Part shown: in pieces, positions 35,556-45,629 of the stretch | Layout of the letters: the number at the start of each line of letters is the position of its first letter | Numbering within the stretch: the first letter of the stretch is position 1 | DNA from: Sporosarcina pasteurii | GTDB lineage: Bacteria > Bacillota > Bacilli > Bacillales_A > Planococcaceae | NCBI RefSeq assembly: GCF_041295575.1 | Contig: NZ_CP160452.1 | Coordinates: 1,984,001 to 2,048,000, forward strand | Direction: 5' to 3' | Length of the DNA: 64,000 bases | Notes under the pieces: generated by a model | Seen by the model: only the letters and a program-made list of their open reading frames with translations | What the model was told of the DNA's origin: nothing | Database searches by the model: none | Translations under genes and position numbers: made by a program

Positions 35556-37096
35556 TAATTTAATACCTCATCTTTCTCCACGACATGTAAAAACTCGCCG
35601 TCAAGCGACCATGTTTTGGCCTCTGTTATTTTTACATTCACTAATTTTCCGATAACGGATTTAGGTGCCTTGAAGTTAACAAGTTTATTTTTACGTGTAT
35701 ACCCTGAAAGTACTTCGTCATTTCGTTTACTTTCGCCTTCTACAAGCACTTCAACAACTTGTCCTTCAAATTGTTTCATAGCTTCAGCTGCATATTCATT
35801 GACAAGATTATTTAATCGCTGTAAACGTTCTTTTTTGACTTCCATTGGAATATTATCCTTCATTTTTTCTGCAGGCGTGCCGTCTCTTGGCGAATAAATA
35901 TACGTATATGCCATTTCAAAGCCCACTTCTTTATATAACGTCATCGTTTCTTCAAATTGTTCGTCTGTCTCATTTGGAAAACCAACGATAATGTCTGTCG
36001 TCAATGCAACATCTGGAATTGCTTTTCTAATTTTCTCGACAAGTTCAAGATAGCTTTCACGTGTGTAGGCTCTTCCCATTATTTTTAGTATGCTTGAAGA
36101 ACCTGACTGTACTGGTAAATGAATATGTTCGACGAGATTTCCGCCTTTTGCTAGTACTTCAATCAGTTCATCATCGAAGTCCCACGGGTGACTCGTTGTA
36201 AATCGAACCCTAGGGATATCAATACGACGCAAATCAGCCATTAGATCAGCAAGTCGATAGTTTAAATCGTCAAAATCCTTTCCGTATGCGTTTACGTTTT
36301 GTCCCAGCAATGTAATTTCTTGATAACCTTGAGCTGCTAAGTGTCTTACTTCTTGAATAATATCTTCTGGTCTTCTACTACGTTCTTTTCCACGGGTAAA
36401 TGGCACGATACAATATGTACAGAATTTATCGCAGCCGTACATAATATTGACCCAAGCTTTAATATTGCCGAGACGTTTTTTGGGAAGGTTCTCAATAATG
36501 TCGCCTTCCTTAGACCAAACTTCAAGAACCATTTCTTTTGACATATATGCTTCATGTATAATGTTTGGCAATCTATGGATATTATGCGTCCCAAAAACCA
36601 TATCAACTTGGTCATACGTTTGCAAAATTTTATTCACGACTGATTCCTGTTGAGACATACAACCGCAAACCCCGATTAAAATATCTGGGTTACGTTGTTT
36701 TAAAGGTTTTAAATGTCCTAGCTCACCAAATACTTTATTCTCCGCATTTTCACGGATCGCACAAGTATTTAATAGGATAATGTTTGCATCTTCAACAGTT
36801 GTTGTTGGTTCATAGCCGAGTGCTGTAAAAATGCCCGCCATCACTTCAGTGTCGTGTTCGTTCATTTGACAGCCGTAAGTTCTAATATAGAATTTTCGGC
36901 CATTCCCCATACCTTCAAAACGTTCTTCAATTTCAAAGTCATCGAAATAAGAAACTTCCTCTTTACCGCGTCTTCTTGCTTTCTTTAAAGAAGGCGGTGT
37001 ATAAACAGTTTGAAAGTAATGACTATAATCTTTTTCTTCTTTATTTGCTAAACCTGGTTTTACTTGACCAGTGCTTAAACGTTGTTCTTCATTCAT
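35555..37096 (-). CDS. miaB: tRNA-2-methylthio-N6-dimethylallyladenosine synthase MiaB
   Basis: Radical-SAM methylthiotransferase that acts on i6A37 made by MiaA. 513 aa. The N-terminal cluster cysteines are in [20 protein letters not shown] and GVCGCMSQQ (~75-160); the radical-SAM triplet is CDKFCTYC (~223-230); the TRAM domain is at ~440-505. An extra N-terminal stretch of ~65 residues is normal for Bacillus MiaB. It leads the miaB-ricA unit. Confidence 0.96.
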   Translation of the reverse strand: MNEEQRLSTGQVKPGLANKEEKDYSHYFQTVYTPPSLKKARRRGKEEVSYFDDFEIEERFEGMGNGRKFYIRTYGCQMNEHDTEVMAGIFTALGYEPTTTVEDANIILLNTCAIRENAENKVFGELGHLKPLKQRNPDILIGVCGCMSQQESVVNKILQTYDQVDMVFGTHNIHRLPNIIHEAYMSKEMVLEVWSKEGDIIENLPKKRLGNIKAWVNIMYGCDKFCTYCIVPFTRGKERSRRPEDIIQEVRHLAAQGYQEITLLGQNVNAYGKDFDDLNYRLADLMADLRRIDIPRVRFTTSHPWDFDDELIEVLAKGGNLVEHIHLPVQSGSSSILKIMGRAYTRESYLELVEKIRKAIPDVALTTDIIVGFPNETDEQFEETMTLYKEVGFEMAYTYIYSPRDGTPAEKMKDNIPMEVKKERLQRLNNLVNEYAAEAMKQFEGQVVEVLVEGESKRNDEVLSGYTRKNKLVNFKAPKSVIGKLVNVKITEAKTWSLDGEFLHVVEKDEVLN

Positions 37097-37255
37097 ATTT
37101 TCGTTCCCCTTTCTTACAGTCCTTCGGGAATTTGTCCGTACTCATTGTACATTATACTGAACTATAGCGCCACTGTAAAAGAAGTGCTTAAGATTGTTGG
37201 AGGTTTGTCACATCCCCACAAAAAAGTTTTTCAGTAAAAGTCTATCATTATCAAT

Positions 37256-37294
37256 AAAAAAACTACAAAGGAAAAATTCCTTCGTAGTTTTTTA
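37256..37294 (-). terminator. Terminator of spoVS
   Basis: Stem aaactacaaaggaa / ttccttcgtagttt (one mismatch), with T7 on the minus strand. Confidence 0.85.
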
Positions 37295-37334
37295 ATGTCT
37301 AAAAATATCTTTTACGCAACGCCTTACATTTTAA

Positions 37335-37607
37335 TTATGCTCTCGCTGACTTTTGCACGAGCAATTTTAAAGCCGTGCGCCCCTCACCGTTAATTATTAT
37401 ATCTGTGAAGGCAGGTGCGCATGTTAGATCCGATCCACTGGGTGCTACGAAACCTCTTGCGATAGCGATTGCTTTCACCGCCTGGTTTAATGCGCCTGCT
37501 CCAACTGCCTGCATTTCGGCATAGCCTTGTTCCCTGATAACTGCAACAAGTGCGCCAGCAACAGAATTAGGATTTGAGCTTGAAGATACTTTCAATGGGT
37601 TCACCAT
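37335..37607 (-). CDS. spoVS: Stage V sporulation protein S
   Basis: Alba-fold nucleic-acid-binding protein needed for late sporulation. 90 residues, with the strongly conserved NPNSVAGALVAVIREQG, GAGALNQAVKAIAIARGFVA and PAFTDIIINGEGRTALKL blocks. ATG 37607 follows AAGGAGGA. Conserved order rny-ymdB-spoVS. The first five residues are slightly longer than in B. subtilis (86 aa). Confidence 0.96.
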   Translation of the reverse strand: MVNPLKVSSSSNPNSVAGALVAVIREQGYAEMQAVGAGALNQAVKAIAIARGFVAPSGSDLTCAPAFTDIIINGEGRTALKLLVQKSARA

Positions 37608-37689
37608 TTTTCCTCCTTATTTTCCGATATCTATGAACGGATTTGTCCATAGAGTATCATATGAATATGAGGAGACTTTTAGACGCAAC

Positions 37690-38487
37690 TCAAACTTCAA
37701 ACGGTCTGTCTTCATTAATCATAATTCTTTCGACGTGGAGTGCTTTTCCTGTTGCATCATCCAACTCGACAAATAAACCGTTTAATTGATCACGACCTTT
37801 TTTAGGTACTTCAAACCGAACTGGTAAATTGGTTTGGAATCGATAAATGACATCTTCTTTTTTCATCCCAAGGATTTCATCATATGGTCCCGTCATACCA
37901 ACGTCAGTTATATAAGCAGTACCATCTGGTAAAATCCGTTCATCCGCGGTTTGTACATGTGTATGTGTACCAACGACAACAGATGCACGGCCGTTTAAAT
38001 GCCAACCCATCGCAATTTTTTCACTCGTTGCTTCCGCATGAAAATCAACAAATACAAGTGGTGAAGATTTCTGTGCTTCTTCAATCAATTCTGTTGCTTT
38101 AGCAAAAGGATCCCCGTGAGGAGGTAAAAAAGTCCTTCCATGCAAATTAATGACCGATAATGTTACATTATTTTTAGTAATTGTTGTCATCCCTTTACCA
38201 GGTGCCTCGTCTGAAAAGTTTGCTGGACGTATTAAATAATCTGTTTCGTCAATAAAATCATAAATCTCTTTATGATCCCAAGTATGATTTCCCATTGTGA
38301 CAACGTCCACACCGGTTCGTAACAAATCGTCAAAAATACGTTTTGTAATTCCTCTCCCCGCTGCTGCATTCTCTCCATTCGCAATGACAACGTCTGGGCT
38401 ATACTTCCTCTTTAAACGCGGTAAATAGCGTTCTACGGCTTCACGTCCTGGTGATCCTACGATATCTCCAATAAAAATAATTTTCAT
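37690..38487 (-). CDS. ymdB: YmdB phosphodiesterase
   Basis: Dinuclear metallophosphoesterase with 2',3'-cAMP phosphodiesterase activity in B. subtilis, affecting RNase Y-linked mRNA turnover, biofilm and sporulation choices. 265 aa. Metal ligands are visible in FIGDIVGSPGREA (~4-16), NGENAAAGRG (~37-46), GNHTWDHKEIYDF (~66-78) and VDFHAEATSEK, VGTHTHVQTAD. It is directly downstream of rny in the standard order. Confidence 0.95.
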   Translation of the reverse strand: MKIIFIGDIVGSPGREAVERYLPRLKRKYSPDVVIANGENAAAGRGITKRIFDDLLRTGVDVVTMGNHTWDHKEIYDFIDETDYLIRPANFSDEAPGKGMTTITKNNVTLSVINLHGRTFLPPHGDPFAKATELIEEAQKSSPLVFVDFHAEATSEKIAMGWHLNGRASVVVGTHTHVQTADERILPDGTAYITDVGMTGPYDEILGMKKEDVIYRFQTNLPVRFEVPKKGRDQLNGLFVELDDATGKALHVERIMINEDRPFEV

Positions 38488-38561
38488 AAAAAAACCTCTT
38501 TCCTTAAATTTACGACCCTTATGATGCTTTCCCTTAATTCAACGGCTCTATTTCTATATCC

Positions 38562-38603
38562 AAAAAGAAATGGCTCCCGCTTTACAATGCACGGAAGCCA
38601 TTC
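38562..38603 (-). terminator. Terminator of rny
   Basis: Stem aatggctcccg / cggaagccatt (one mismatch) then TTTCTTTTT on the minus strand. It may only partly separate rny from ymdB. Confidence 0.75.
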
Positions 38604-38605
38604 CA

Positions 38606-40162
38606 TTATTTTGCATAATCAACTGCTCGTGTTTCACGAATAACGGTAACTTTAATATGACCGGGATAATCCAATTCTTCTTCAATTCTTTTTCGAATAT
38701 CTCGTGCGAGTCGATGTGCTGTAATATCATCGATTTGGTCAGGATGAACAATAATCCGTACTTCACGACCTGCTTGAATCGCATAAGATTTCTCAACACC
38801 TTCGTAGGATTCTGATATCTCTTCAAGCTTTTGTAATCTACGAATGTAATTTTCAAGTGTTTCACTTCTTGCGCCTGGTCTAGCCGCAGATAAAGCATCC
38901 GCTGCTGCGACCAGCACTGCGATGACCGATGTCGCTTCAGTATCTCCGTGATGCGATGCAATACTATTAATGACGACCGGGTGTTCTTTATATTTCGTTG
39001 CAAGTTCTACACCAATTTCAACGTGACTGCCTTCGACTTCATGATCTATTGCTTTTCCAATATCATGAAGAAGTCCTGCACGCCTTGCAAGTGTTACATC
39101 TTCGCCAAGTTCAGCTGCTAAGAGTCCTGTTAAATAGGCAACTTCCGTTGAGTGTTTCAAGACGTTTTGTCCATAACTCGTACGGAAACGCAATCTACCG
39201 AGAATCTTAATGAGATCCGGGTGAAGGTTATGAACCCCGATATCGAACGTTGTCTGCTCTCCAGTTTCCCGAATAAGCTCGTCCACTTCACGTCTCGACT
39301 TATCGACCATTTCTTCAATTCTAGCCGGGTGAATTCGACCATCCTGCACCAATTTTTCAAGTGCGAGTCGAGCTGTTTCCCGTCTGACTGGATCAAAGCC
39401 CGATAAGACGACTGCTTCCGGTGTATCATCGATAATTAAATCGATTCCGGTTAACGTTTCTAGTGTCCGGATATTACGTCCTTCACGGCCAATAATTCGA
39501 CCTTTCATTTCATCATTTGGTAAGTTTACTACCGATACGGTTGTTTCAGCAACATGGTCCGCTGCGAATCGTTGCATAGCGACAGAAAGAATTTCGCGCG
39601 CTTTCTTATCGGCTTCTTCTTTTGCTTGCAACTCTGACTCTTTCGTCATGACGGCGATATCTGTAGAAAGTTCTTTCTCCACTTCTGTGAGAATAATTTG
39701 CTTCGCTTCTTCTCTCGTAAGTGAAGATATTCTTTCAAGTTCCGTCTGTTGAACGTTAACGAGTTCTTCCGCCTTGCGTTCCATTCGTTCAATATGCTGT
39801 TGTCGTCCAGTATACGCTTCTTCCTTGCGTTCCAGACTCGCTTCTCTTTTATTGAGCGTATTTTCTTTGCGATCGAGGTTTTCTTCTCTTTGCAAATGAC
39901 GGTTCTCTTGTTTTTGCAACTCAGCCCGTCGCTCGCGGATTTCAGCCTCCGCATCAAGTCTCAATTTGTGAGTTTCATCCTTCGCTTCCAATAGTGCCTC
40001 TCTTTTCATTGCCTCCGCTTCACGTTTTGCCTCTTCGACAATCGCTTCTGCCGAGTGTTTGGCACCTGTCACTTTTGATTCATTCACTTTTCGATTAACA
40101 AAATAGAGTACAACGGCACCGACGATGAAACCTAGCAAAGCGGAGATGATGATTTCTAGCAT
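38606..40162 (-). CDS. rny: Ribonuclease Y
   Basis: Membrane-anchored endonuclease that starts mRNA decay. ATG 40162 ([15 protein letters not shown]) is preferred to the upstream GTG 40171, 8 bases after GGAGG. 518 aa: membrane helix (~3-21), long Glu/Arg/Lys coiled coil (~30-200), KH domain (~205-270, [17 protein letters not shown]), HD domain (~330-430, [12 protein letters not shown] with the metal-binding His-Asp). Promoter at 40269-40297. Confidence 0.96.
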   Translation of the reverse strand: MLEIIISALLGFIVGAVVLYFVNRKVNESKVTGAKHSAEAIVEEAKREAEAMKREALLEAKDETHKLRLDAEAEIRERRAELQKQENRHLQREENLDRKENTLNKREASLERKEEAYTGRQQHIERMERKAEELVNVQQTELERISSLTREEAKQIILTEVEKELSTDIAVMTKESELQAKEEADKKAREILSVAMQRFAADHVAETTVSVVNLPNDEMKGRIIGREGRNIRTLETLTGIDLIIDDTPEAVVLSGFDPVRRETARLALEKLVQDGRIHPARIEEMVDKSRREVDELIRETGEQTTFDIGVHNLHPDLIKILGRLRFRTSYGQNVLKHSTEVAYLTGLLAAELGEDVTLARRAGLLHDIGKAIDHEVEGSHVEIGVELATKYKEHPVVINSIASHHGDTEATSVIAVLVAAADALSAARPGARSETLENYIRRLQKLEEISESYEGVEKSYAIQAGREVRIIVHPDQIDDITAHRLARDIRKRIEEELDYPGHIKVTVIRETRAVDYAK

Positions 40163-40268
40163 CCTGGTCACCTCCTATTGCTTCTCTTTTCATGTTAGTC
40201 GGCTCGTACATCAAATTACAATATACTGCCAAATTTAATTCATTATAGTATACAATTATACACTTTTA

Positions 40269-40297
40269 ATTGTAGCGATGTAAAAATGACATGTCAA
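40269..40297 (-). promoter_or_regulatory. Sigma-A promoter of rny
   Basis: Minus strand TTGACA (40297-40292), 17-base spacer, TACAAT (40274-40269); a second possible -10 (TATACTATAAT) lies just downstream. Confidence 0.75.
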
Positions 40298-40416
40298 GGA
40301 TTGACAAGCATTGACCTACTTTTATTTAATGATTAATTTCTTTTAACGTGAGCGCAGTTCTTATCCTTGCTTCACTTACTTCTCTAGTGAATCAAATCAC
40401 TTCTGAGGTTCAGTTG

Positions 40417-40447
40417 AAAAAAGCTCACCCTCTGAGAGGATGAGCAC
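40417..40447 (-). terminator. Terminator of recA
   Basis: 11-bp stem gctcaccctct / agaggatgagc (one mismatch) with TTTTTTC on the minus strand. Confidence 0.9.
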
Positions 40448-40466
40448 TAAAAAAACAATTGTACGA

Positions 40467-41534
40467 TTACTTCTTTTTATCTTCTAATAATAGTTCAAGT
40501 TCTTCATCTGCTTCATCAACATCATGACCATCAATAATTTCAGCCGCGCCATCAAGACCATAGAATGCTCTGATTTTCTGATCAATTTCTGCCTTAATAT
40601 CAGGGTTTTCAATTAAAAACTGCTTCGCATTTTCTCTTCCTTGTCCAAGTCTTTCACCTTCATACGAATACCACGCACCGCTCTTTTGAACGACTTCTGT
40701 TTCTGCACCAAGGTCGATAATTTCGCCTTCTTGCGAAATACCCTGTCCATACATAATATCGACTTCTGCCGTGCGGAACGGAGGCGCAACTTTATTTTTC
40801 ACAACTCGAATACGCGTTTTGTTCCCGACAATATCTGTACCTTGTTTAATCGCTTCTCCTCGACGAACGTCGATACGAACAGAAGAGTAAAACTTTAACG
40901 CACGGCCACCCGGTGTAACTTCCGGACTCCCAAACATAACGCCGACTTTTTCACGAATCTGGTTAATAAAAATAGCGTTTGTTCTTGACTTGTTAATTGC
41001 ACCAGATAACTTACGAAGTGCCTGTGACATGAGACGAGCCTGTAGACCAACATGGGAATCCCCCATCTCGCCTTCTATCTCAGCTTTTGGTACAAGTGCA
41101 GCAACTGAGTCAACAACAATAATATCAATTGCACCACTACGTACTAATGCCTCACAAATTTCAAGGGCCTGCTCCCCCGTATCCGGCTGCGAAAGTAACA
41201 ACTCGTCAATATTAACGCCAAGTTTCTTAGCATACTCCGGATCTAGCGCATGCTCTGCATCGATGAATGCGGCTGACCCACCTTCTGCCTGTGCAGCGGC
41301 AATCGCATGAAGTGCAACTGTCGTTTTACCTGAACTCTCAGGACCATATATTTCAACAACACGTCCACGTGGGTATCCGCCCACCCCTAGTGCAAGGTCT
41401 AATGCAAGTGAACCACTTGAAACAGTTGAAATTTTACGATCTGTTTGTTCGCCAAGTTTCATGACGGAACCTTTTCCAAACTGTTTTTCAATATCTTTTA
41501 ACGCTTTATCTAAAGCGGCTTTGCGATCGCTCAA
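40467..41534 (-). CDS. recA: Recombinase RecA
   Basis: DNA strand exchange, and co-protease for LexA self-cleavage. 355 aa. Walker [15 protein letters not shown] (~66-79), Walker [16 protein letters not shown] (~140-154), DNA-binding loop 2 region [20 protein letters not shown] (~197-216) and an acidic tail ([16 protein letters not shown]). ATG 41534 follows GGGAGGAA. LexA box and promoter upstream put it under SOS control. cinA lies upstream as in many bacteria. Confidence 0.98.
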   Translation of the reverse strand: MSDRKAALDKALKDIEKQFGKGSVMKLGEQTDRKISTVSSGSLALDLALGVGGYPRGRVVEIYGPESSGKTTVALHAIAAAQAEGGSAAFIDAEHALDPEYAKKLGVNIDELLLSQPDTGEQALEICEALVRSGAIDIIVVDSVAALVPKAEIEGEMGDSHVGLQARLMSQALRKLSGAINKSRTNAIFINQIREKVGVMFGSPEVTPGGRALKFYSSVRIDVRRGEAIKQGTDIVGNKTRIRVVKNKVAPPFRTAEVDIMYGQGISQEGEIIDLGAETEVVQKSGAWYSYEGERLGQGRENAKQFLIENPDIKAEIDQKIRAFYGLDGAAEIIDGHDVDEADEELELLLEDKKK

Positions 41535-41578
41535 ATTTATTTCCTCCCTAAGTTCATCCTCGTTTTATTTCTAAACTA

Positions 41579-41607
41579 ATTATACCTCTTTATTCTTAAA
41601 TACACAA
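41579..41607 (-). promoter_or_regulatory. Promoter of recA
   Basis: Minus strand TTGTGT (41607-41602), 17-base spacer, TATAAT (41584-41579). The LexA box at 41616-41629 lies nine bases beyond the -35. Confidence 0.75.
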
Positions 41608-41615
41608 CAAAAATG

Positions 41616-41629
41616 CGAACATCTATTCG
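41616..41629. promoter_or_regulatory. LexA box of recA
   Basis: CGAACATCTATTCG (minus strand CGAATAGATGTTCG) closely parallels the B. subtilis recA SOS box CGAATATGCGTTCG. Confidence 0.85.
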
Positions 41630-41720
41630 AAAACATTTAGAAAATGGCATTTTCGTCGAAGAATTCATGTTAATATGCATTTTTCATTGCGAATAGACAT
41701 GAAAAATAATAACTTTCTTC

Positions 41721-42959
41721 CTACTTAGTTAACAGCTTGATTAGATAATACAAAGCAAATCTTGCCGTTCGGTGACGATTGGCATTTCTTGAACCTGAAA
41801 GTAATAGCTTATACGTCATTGGAACCCGATTAGGTAACGCTATCCCGATCCAGACTGTTCCTGCCGGTTCACCATCATGTGGTGTTGGACCAGCTGCACC
41901 TGTTATTCCGATACCAATATTCGTATTAAACTTCTCTTGAACTTTTAATGCCAATGAAGCAGCACATTCACTACTGACAATTCCATGTTCTTCCAATAGT
42001 TTTTTGTCCACACCAAGTTGTTCAACTTTTGCTTCTTCATTATAAACGACGAGACCGCCTGCCAATGCTGAACTGACCCCTGGCTCTTTCGCTAACTCTG
42101 CTAGAAAGAGACCCGCTGTTAAGCTTTCAGCAGCTGCTAATGTATAACCATGTGATTGAAGCAATTCTAATGCTTTTGAGGATAATGTATCCTCATCCGT
42201 TCCAAAAATAAATTCGCCGACAATGGCGCGTATTTCTTGTTCAATTGGCGCAATCATTTTATGCGCATCTTCAATTGTCGCCGCTTTCGCAGTAATCCTA
42301 AGCGTGACGGCATCTGCCGTTGCTAGCGGAGCAATGGTTGGATTTGATTGTTTATCTAACAGTGGTTGGATACGATGTTCCAATTCTGCTTCACCAATTC
42401 CATAAAACTTCAAAACATGAGAAGTAATAATTTCTCTTTCTCCACTTTGTTCTAGTAAGTAAGGAATCGCTTCATCGACAATCATTGGCTCCATTTCATG
42501 GGGTGGCCCAGGTACGAGTATGTAATGTTTCCCATTATTTTCAACAGCCATGCCAGGCGCCATGCCAGTGCGATTATTTAGTACTGTGCTCCCATTAAAA
42601 ACAAGTGCCTGTTTTTTATTATTCTCTGTCATAGTTCGTTTACTTCGTATAAAATACTGTTCAATATAAGTAAGCGCCTCTTTATCGCTTACAAGCTCCA
42701 AGCCAATATGAGCAGCAATGGTCTCTTTTGTCATATCATCTTTTGTCGGTCCAAGTCCGCCTGAAAAGATTAAGACATCCGCACGTTTTTCAGCAATTTC
42801 TATTGCTTCTTTTAACCGGATAGGATTATCCCCAACAACTGTATGATAATAAACATCTGCGCCAATCTCAGCTAGACGTGCTGAAATAAAAGCAGCATTT
42901 GTATTCGTAATTTGACCGAGCAATAATTCAGAACCAACTGCTATAACTTCAACTTTCAT
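41721..42959 (-). CDS. cinA: CinA, competence/damage-inducible protein, NMN deamidase
   Basis: 412 aa with two domains: a MoCF-like / ADP-ribose pyrophosphatase-type domain (~1-170: VGSELLLGQITNTNAAFI, FSGGLGPTKDDMT) and a C-terminal nicotinamide-nucleotide amidase domain (~255-412: LAAAESLTAGLF, GGLVVYNEEAKVEQLGV, GITGAAGPT). ATG 42959 and the GTG at 42962 share the GGGAG ribosome site. Located between pgsA and recA as in B. subtilis. Confidence 0.94.
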   Translation of the reverse strand: MKVEVIAVGSELLLGQITNTNAAFISARLAEIGADVYYHTVVGDNPIRLKEAIEIAEKRADVLIFSGGLGPTKDDMTKETIAAHIGLELVSDKEALTYIEQYFIRSKRTMTENNKKQALVFNGSTVLNNRTGMAPGMAVENNGKHYILVPGPPHEMEPMIVDEAIPYLLEQSGEREIITSHVLKFYGIGEAELEHRIQPLLDKQSNPTIAPLATADAVTLRITAKAATIEDAHKMIAPIEQEIRAIVGEFIFGTDEDTLSSKALELLQSHGYTLAAAESLTAGLFLAELAKEPGVSSALAGGLVVYNEEAKVEQLGVDKKLLEEHGIVSSECAASLALKVQEKFNTNIGIGITGAAGPTPHDGEPAGTVWIGIALPNRVPMTYKLLLSGSRNANRHRTARFALYYLIKLLTK

Positions 42960-42972
42960 CACACTATCTCCC

Positions 42973-43551
42973 TTACATAGAGTCGAGTAACACTCTTCTA
43001 TTTTTATAAAAATAGTCTACCCCTGACCAAACAGTAAATATCAGTGCAATATAAAGCATAATCATGCCGAAAGGAAAGCCAATTGAGCTAAAGAAAATGT
43101 TATTTAAGAGTAAGGATGCGATCGCAATAATTTGTGCAGTTGTTTTAATCTTACCTAGTTGATTCGCAGCGACAACTTCTCCGCCACCAGCTAAAATAAG
43201 ACGTAGTCCAGTCACAGCAAATTCACGACTAATAATTACGATTACAATCCATGAAGGGGCAGAACCGAGTTCAACAAGTATAATGAGCGCTGCCGCTACG
43301 AGTAGTTTATCAGCCAATGGATCTAGAAACTTCCCCATATTTGTCACTAAATTATGCTTTCGGGCAATATAGCCATCGAGCCAATCTGTTAATGAAGCAA
43401 CAATAAATATAAGCCCTCCAATGAAATGTGCTACTTCAATGGTTGTGCCGAGTAGCGCTATCGTTCCAAATTCAAAATCGACTAACATAAAAACCATAAA
43501 AATCGGTATGAGAATAATTCTAGATATTGTAATTTTATTTGGTAAATTCAA
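42973..43551 (-). CDS. pgsA: CDP-diacylglycerol-glycerol-3-phosphate phosphatidyltransferase
   Basis: Membrane enzyme making phosphatidylglycerol phosphate. The start is TTG 43551 (MNLPNKITISRIILIP), which matches the family opening and follows AAAGGAAAGG; the frame stays open 56 codons upstream but that part is unlike PgsA. 192 aa, about five membrane helices, with the CDP-alcohol transferase motif DGYIAR ... GKFLDPLADK (~60-82). Followed 13 bases later by cinA. Confidence 0.95.
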   Translation of the reverse strand: MNLPNKITISRIILIPIFMVFMLVDFEFGTIALLGTTIEVAHFIGGLIFIVASLTDWLDGYIARKHNLVTNMGKFLDPLADKLLVAAALIILVELGSAPSWIVIVIISREFAVTGLRLILAGGGEVVAANQLGKIKTTAQIIAIASLLLNNIFFSSIGFPFGMIMLYIALIFTVWSGVDYFYKNRRVLLDSM

Positions 43552-43724
43552 GTGGTACACCTTTCCTTTCAAAAAAAGATCATTGTCATATTTAACATTG
43601 TGCTTATTGAGATCTATTTTAATAATAGACTCAGGCAGCAAAAACCAAACCTTACTAGCCTTTAATAAATTTAAGCATTCACCTATATAAATGATGCCTA
43701 GTACTTTAAATAAACGCATAAAAC

Positions 43725-43760
43725 AACTGTAGACAAAGTCAACGAACTTTGTCTACAGTT
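43725..43760 (-). terminator. Hairpin between rodZ and pgsA
   Basis: Perfect 15-bp stem aactgtagacaaagt / actttgtctacagtt with a 6-base loop. Only a weak T-run follows (gtttta), so it may stop transcription partly or protect the 3' end. Confidence 0.7.
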
Positions 43761-43782
43761 TAGATTACGAGAACAACCCCAA

Positions 43783-44670
43783 TTATTCCTTATTGTATTC
43801 GATAATAATATTTTGTGGGACTGTATCGGATGCATACTCAAGTAATTCGCCATTCACGTAAATCTCGGTTTCTGTAGGACGACCAACGCGAATACGAATT
43901 TGCTCTGTGTCTGTCACATCTACCTCAACTTTTTCTCCCGCTTGCATAATTCTTGCACCCGGCGTTCTTTCTGTCCGATTTTCGTCTGTCACGCCAATCC
44001 ATGAAGGCCCGTTTGTGCGAATTTCAAGTTGGAATTCTTCACTATTTTCAAGTGAATATGTAGAATTTTCTCCTGCCACATTAATGTTTTCCAGTTTTTG
44101 TTGTTTCTCAACTTCATCTACTTCGTCTACTTCATCTACTTTGTCTGATTCATCTTCCACTTTTGCGTCATCATTCGTTTCTTCGGTGTGGCCCATTTGT
44201 GCCCCATTGTTAGAATTAGGTTGATCCTCGACCTGAATCGGATCTTCAGAACCAATTGGAACTTCTGAAGGATTTGACACATTATGTTTCCAAAGGAATG
44301 TAATGACTAAGATGATGACAATAATAAAAAGCGCAACAATAATTTTCGGCATAATTTCACTGAGTTGACTTGAATGTCGCGAACGCCTTCTTGTAAGTGT
44401 CGGGGATGTAAGTTGTTGCTCTTCTTCAGCCTCAACTGTTTCAGCACTCCCTTTATATAAAGAGAGCATTTCGTCTGCATCTAATCCAACTGCCTCCGCA
44501 TATTGTTTAATAAATGCACGCACATAAAATGAACCAGGCATTGAACTAAATTCTTCATTTTCAATACCAGCTAAATATCTTTTTTGTATTTTCGTTATTC
44601 CTTGCAAATCATCTAGCGTATAGCCTTTTGCTTTTCTCGCCTCTTTAAGACGGTCACCAAGTCCGGTCAC
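43783..44670 (-). CDS. rodZ: RodZ-like cell-shape protein (YmfM)
   Basis: Cytoskeletal linker that connects MreB to the membrane. GTG 44670 (MTGLGDRLKEARKAKG) is preferred over a GTG 9 bases upstream. 295 aa: N-terminal HTH_25 domain (~3-75, YTLDDLQGITKIQKRYLAGI), a membrane helix (~112-132, IIVALFIIVIILVITFLW), an acidic extracellular linker with a DEV tripeptide repeat (~170-190) and a C-terminal beta domain (DUF4115-type, ~210-293). Gene order ymfK-rodZ-pgsA is conserved. Confidence 0.9.
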   Translation of the reverse strand: MTGLGDRLKEARKAKGYTLDDLQGITKIQKRYLAGIENEEFSSMPGSFYVRAFIKQYAEAVGLDADEMLSLYKGSAETVEAEEEQQLTSPTLTRRRSRHSSQLSEIMPKIIVALFIIVIILVITFLWKHNVSNPSEVPIGSEDPIQVEDQPNSNNGAQMGHTEETNDDAKVEDESDKVDEVDEVDEVEKQQKLENINVAGENSTYSLENSEEFQLEIRTNGPSWIGVTDENRTERTPGARIMQAGEKVEVDVTDTEQIRIRVGRPTETEIYVNGELLEYASDTVPQNIIIEYNKE

Positions 44671-44686
44671 CCATAACACCTGCCTA

Positions 44687-45523
44687 TCAAAGGTTAAAGA
44701 TGTCGAATCCCCCCATTAATCCGTGATTGGACATCATGTGGTTTTTCTCCATCATTTCGTATGTAATTTCTTGATCGTGGTCTGTTCTAAGTTCAATTAT
44801 ATAATCGAAATCTTCGATACTGTATTCCGAATGTTGAACAAAAATATCTGGATGTTCAACCACTTTTATGGCTGGAATACGCATCATTTCACGGACCAGT
44901 TGTAAATGTCTTTCATCTGCCTCTTTCCTTGAGACAATGCCATCTAAAATAAAAATATTGTCTTTTGAAAACTCATCGCCTGCCAACGTCTTTCGAATGG
45001 TTTGCTTAATCATTGTGGAAGAAAGAAATATCCATTTTTTGTTAGCGCATACGCTAGCAGCAACAACGGATTCGGTTTTGCCAACGCGTGGCATTCCTCT
45101 AATACCAATTAATTTATGACCCTCTTCTTTAAAAAGCTCTGCCATAAAATCAACTAAGATTCCAAGTTCACTACGCAAAAACCTAAACGTCTTCTTATTG
45201 TCCGTGTCTTTTAAGATGTATCGACCGTGTCGAACAGCTAAGATATCGCTTAATTTCGGTTCGCGTATTTTTTTGATTTGAATCGTATCCATAGTGGATG
45301 CGATTAATTCAAAACGGGCGATTTGCGCATCGTCATCCGTCCTTAATAATAAACCACGACGAACACCACCATCAATTTGCTCGGGATTTCTACCATCTAC
45401 GTTAGCATCCACGCTATTAATTGTCGTAATATTAACACGCAACATGCCAAGTAGTGATGCAATATCTCCGAGTAACCCTGGACGATTAACTTGAATTTCG
45501 TATTCGAGATACCAATTCCCCAT
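44687..45523 (-). CDS. ymfK: YmfK family protein (DUF3388)
   Basis: 278 residues starting at ATG 45523 (MGNWYLEYEIQVNRPGLLGD). The N-terminal ~85 residues look like an ACT-type ligand-binding domain (RPGLLGDIASLLGMLRVNI). A P-loop-like GIRGMPRVGKTESVV (~138-152) follows in a second domain. Matches YmfK / DUF3388, function unknown. In B. subtilis ymfJ lies between ymfI and ymfK; here the gap is only ~100 bases and has no such gene. Confidence 0.88.
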   Translation of the reverse strand: MGNWYLEYEIQVNRPGLLGDIASLLGMLRVNITTINSVDANVDGRNPEQIDGGVRRGLLLRTDDDAQIARFELIASTMDTIQIKKIREPKLSDILAVRHGRYILKDTDNKKTFRFLRSELGILVDFMAELFKEEGHKLIGIRGMPRVGKTESVVAASVCANKKWIFLSSTMIKQTIRKTLAGDEFSKDNIFILDGIVSRKEADERHLQLVREMMRIPAIKVVEHPDIFVQHSEYSIEDFDYIIELRTDHDQEITYEMMEKNHMMSNHGLMGGFDIFNL

Positions 45524-45629
45524 TCGAAACACCCTTTCCGCTATTAGTAGGACGTTCAAAAATCAACTTAGTTCCATAATAACGGATATAACTCCTTAAG
45601 AAAAGGAAAGATATAAGATGCGGTAAAAA

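Larger units (their letters stand above)
40163..40466. other. rny-recA intergenic region
   Basis: About 300 bases holding the rny promoter and the recA terminator. Between them (40298-40416) nothing gene-like is seen; ttgacaagcattgac at 40301-40315 repeats the rny -35 sequence in the opposite direction. Confidence 0.5.

Noticed and set aside
43552-43719. 56-codon in-frame N-terminal extension of pgsA
   Set aside because: Unlike PgsA, no ribosome site at its ATG, and a strong site precedes the TTG at 43551 that gives the standard protein.
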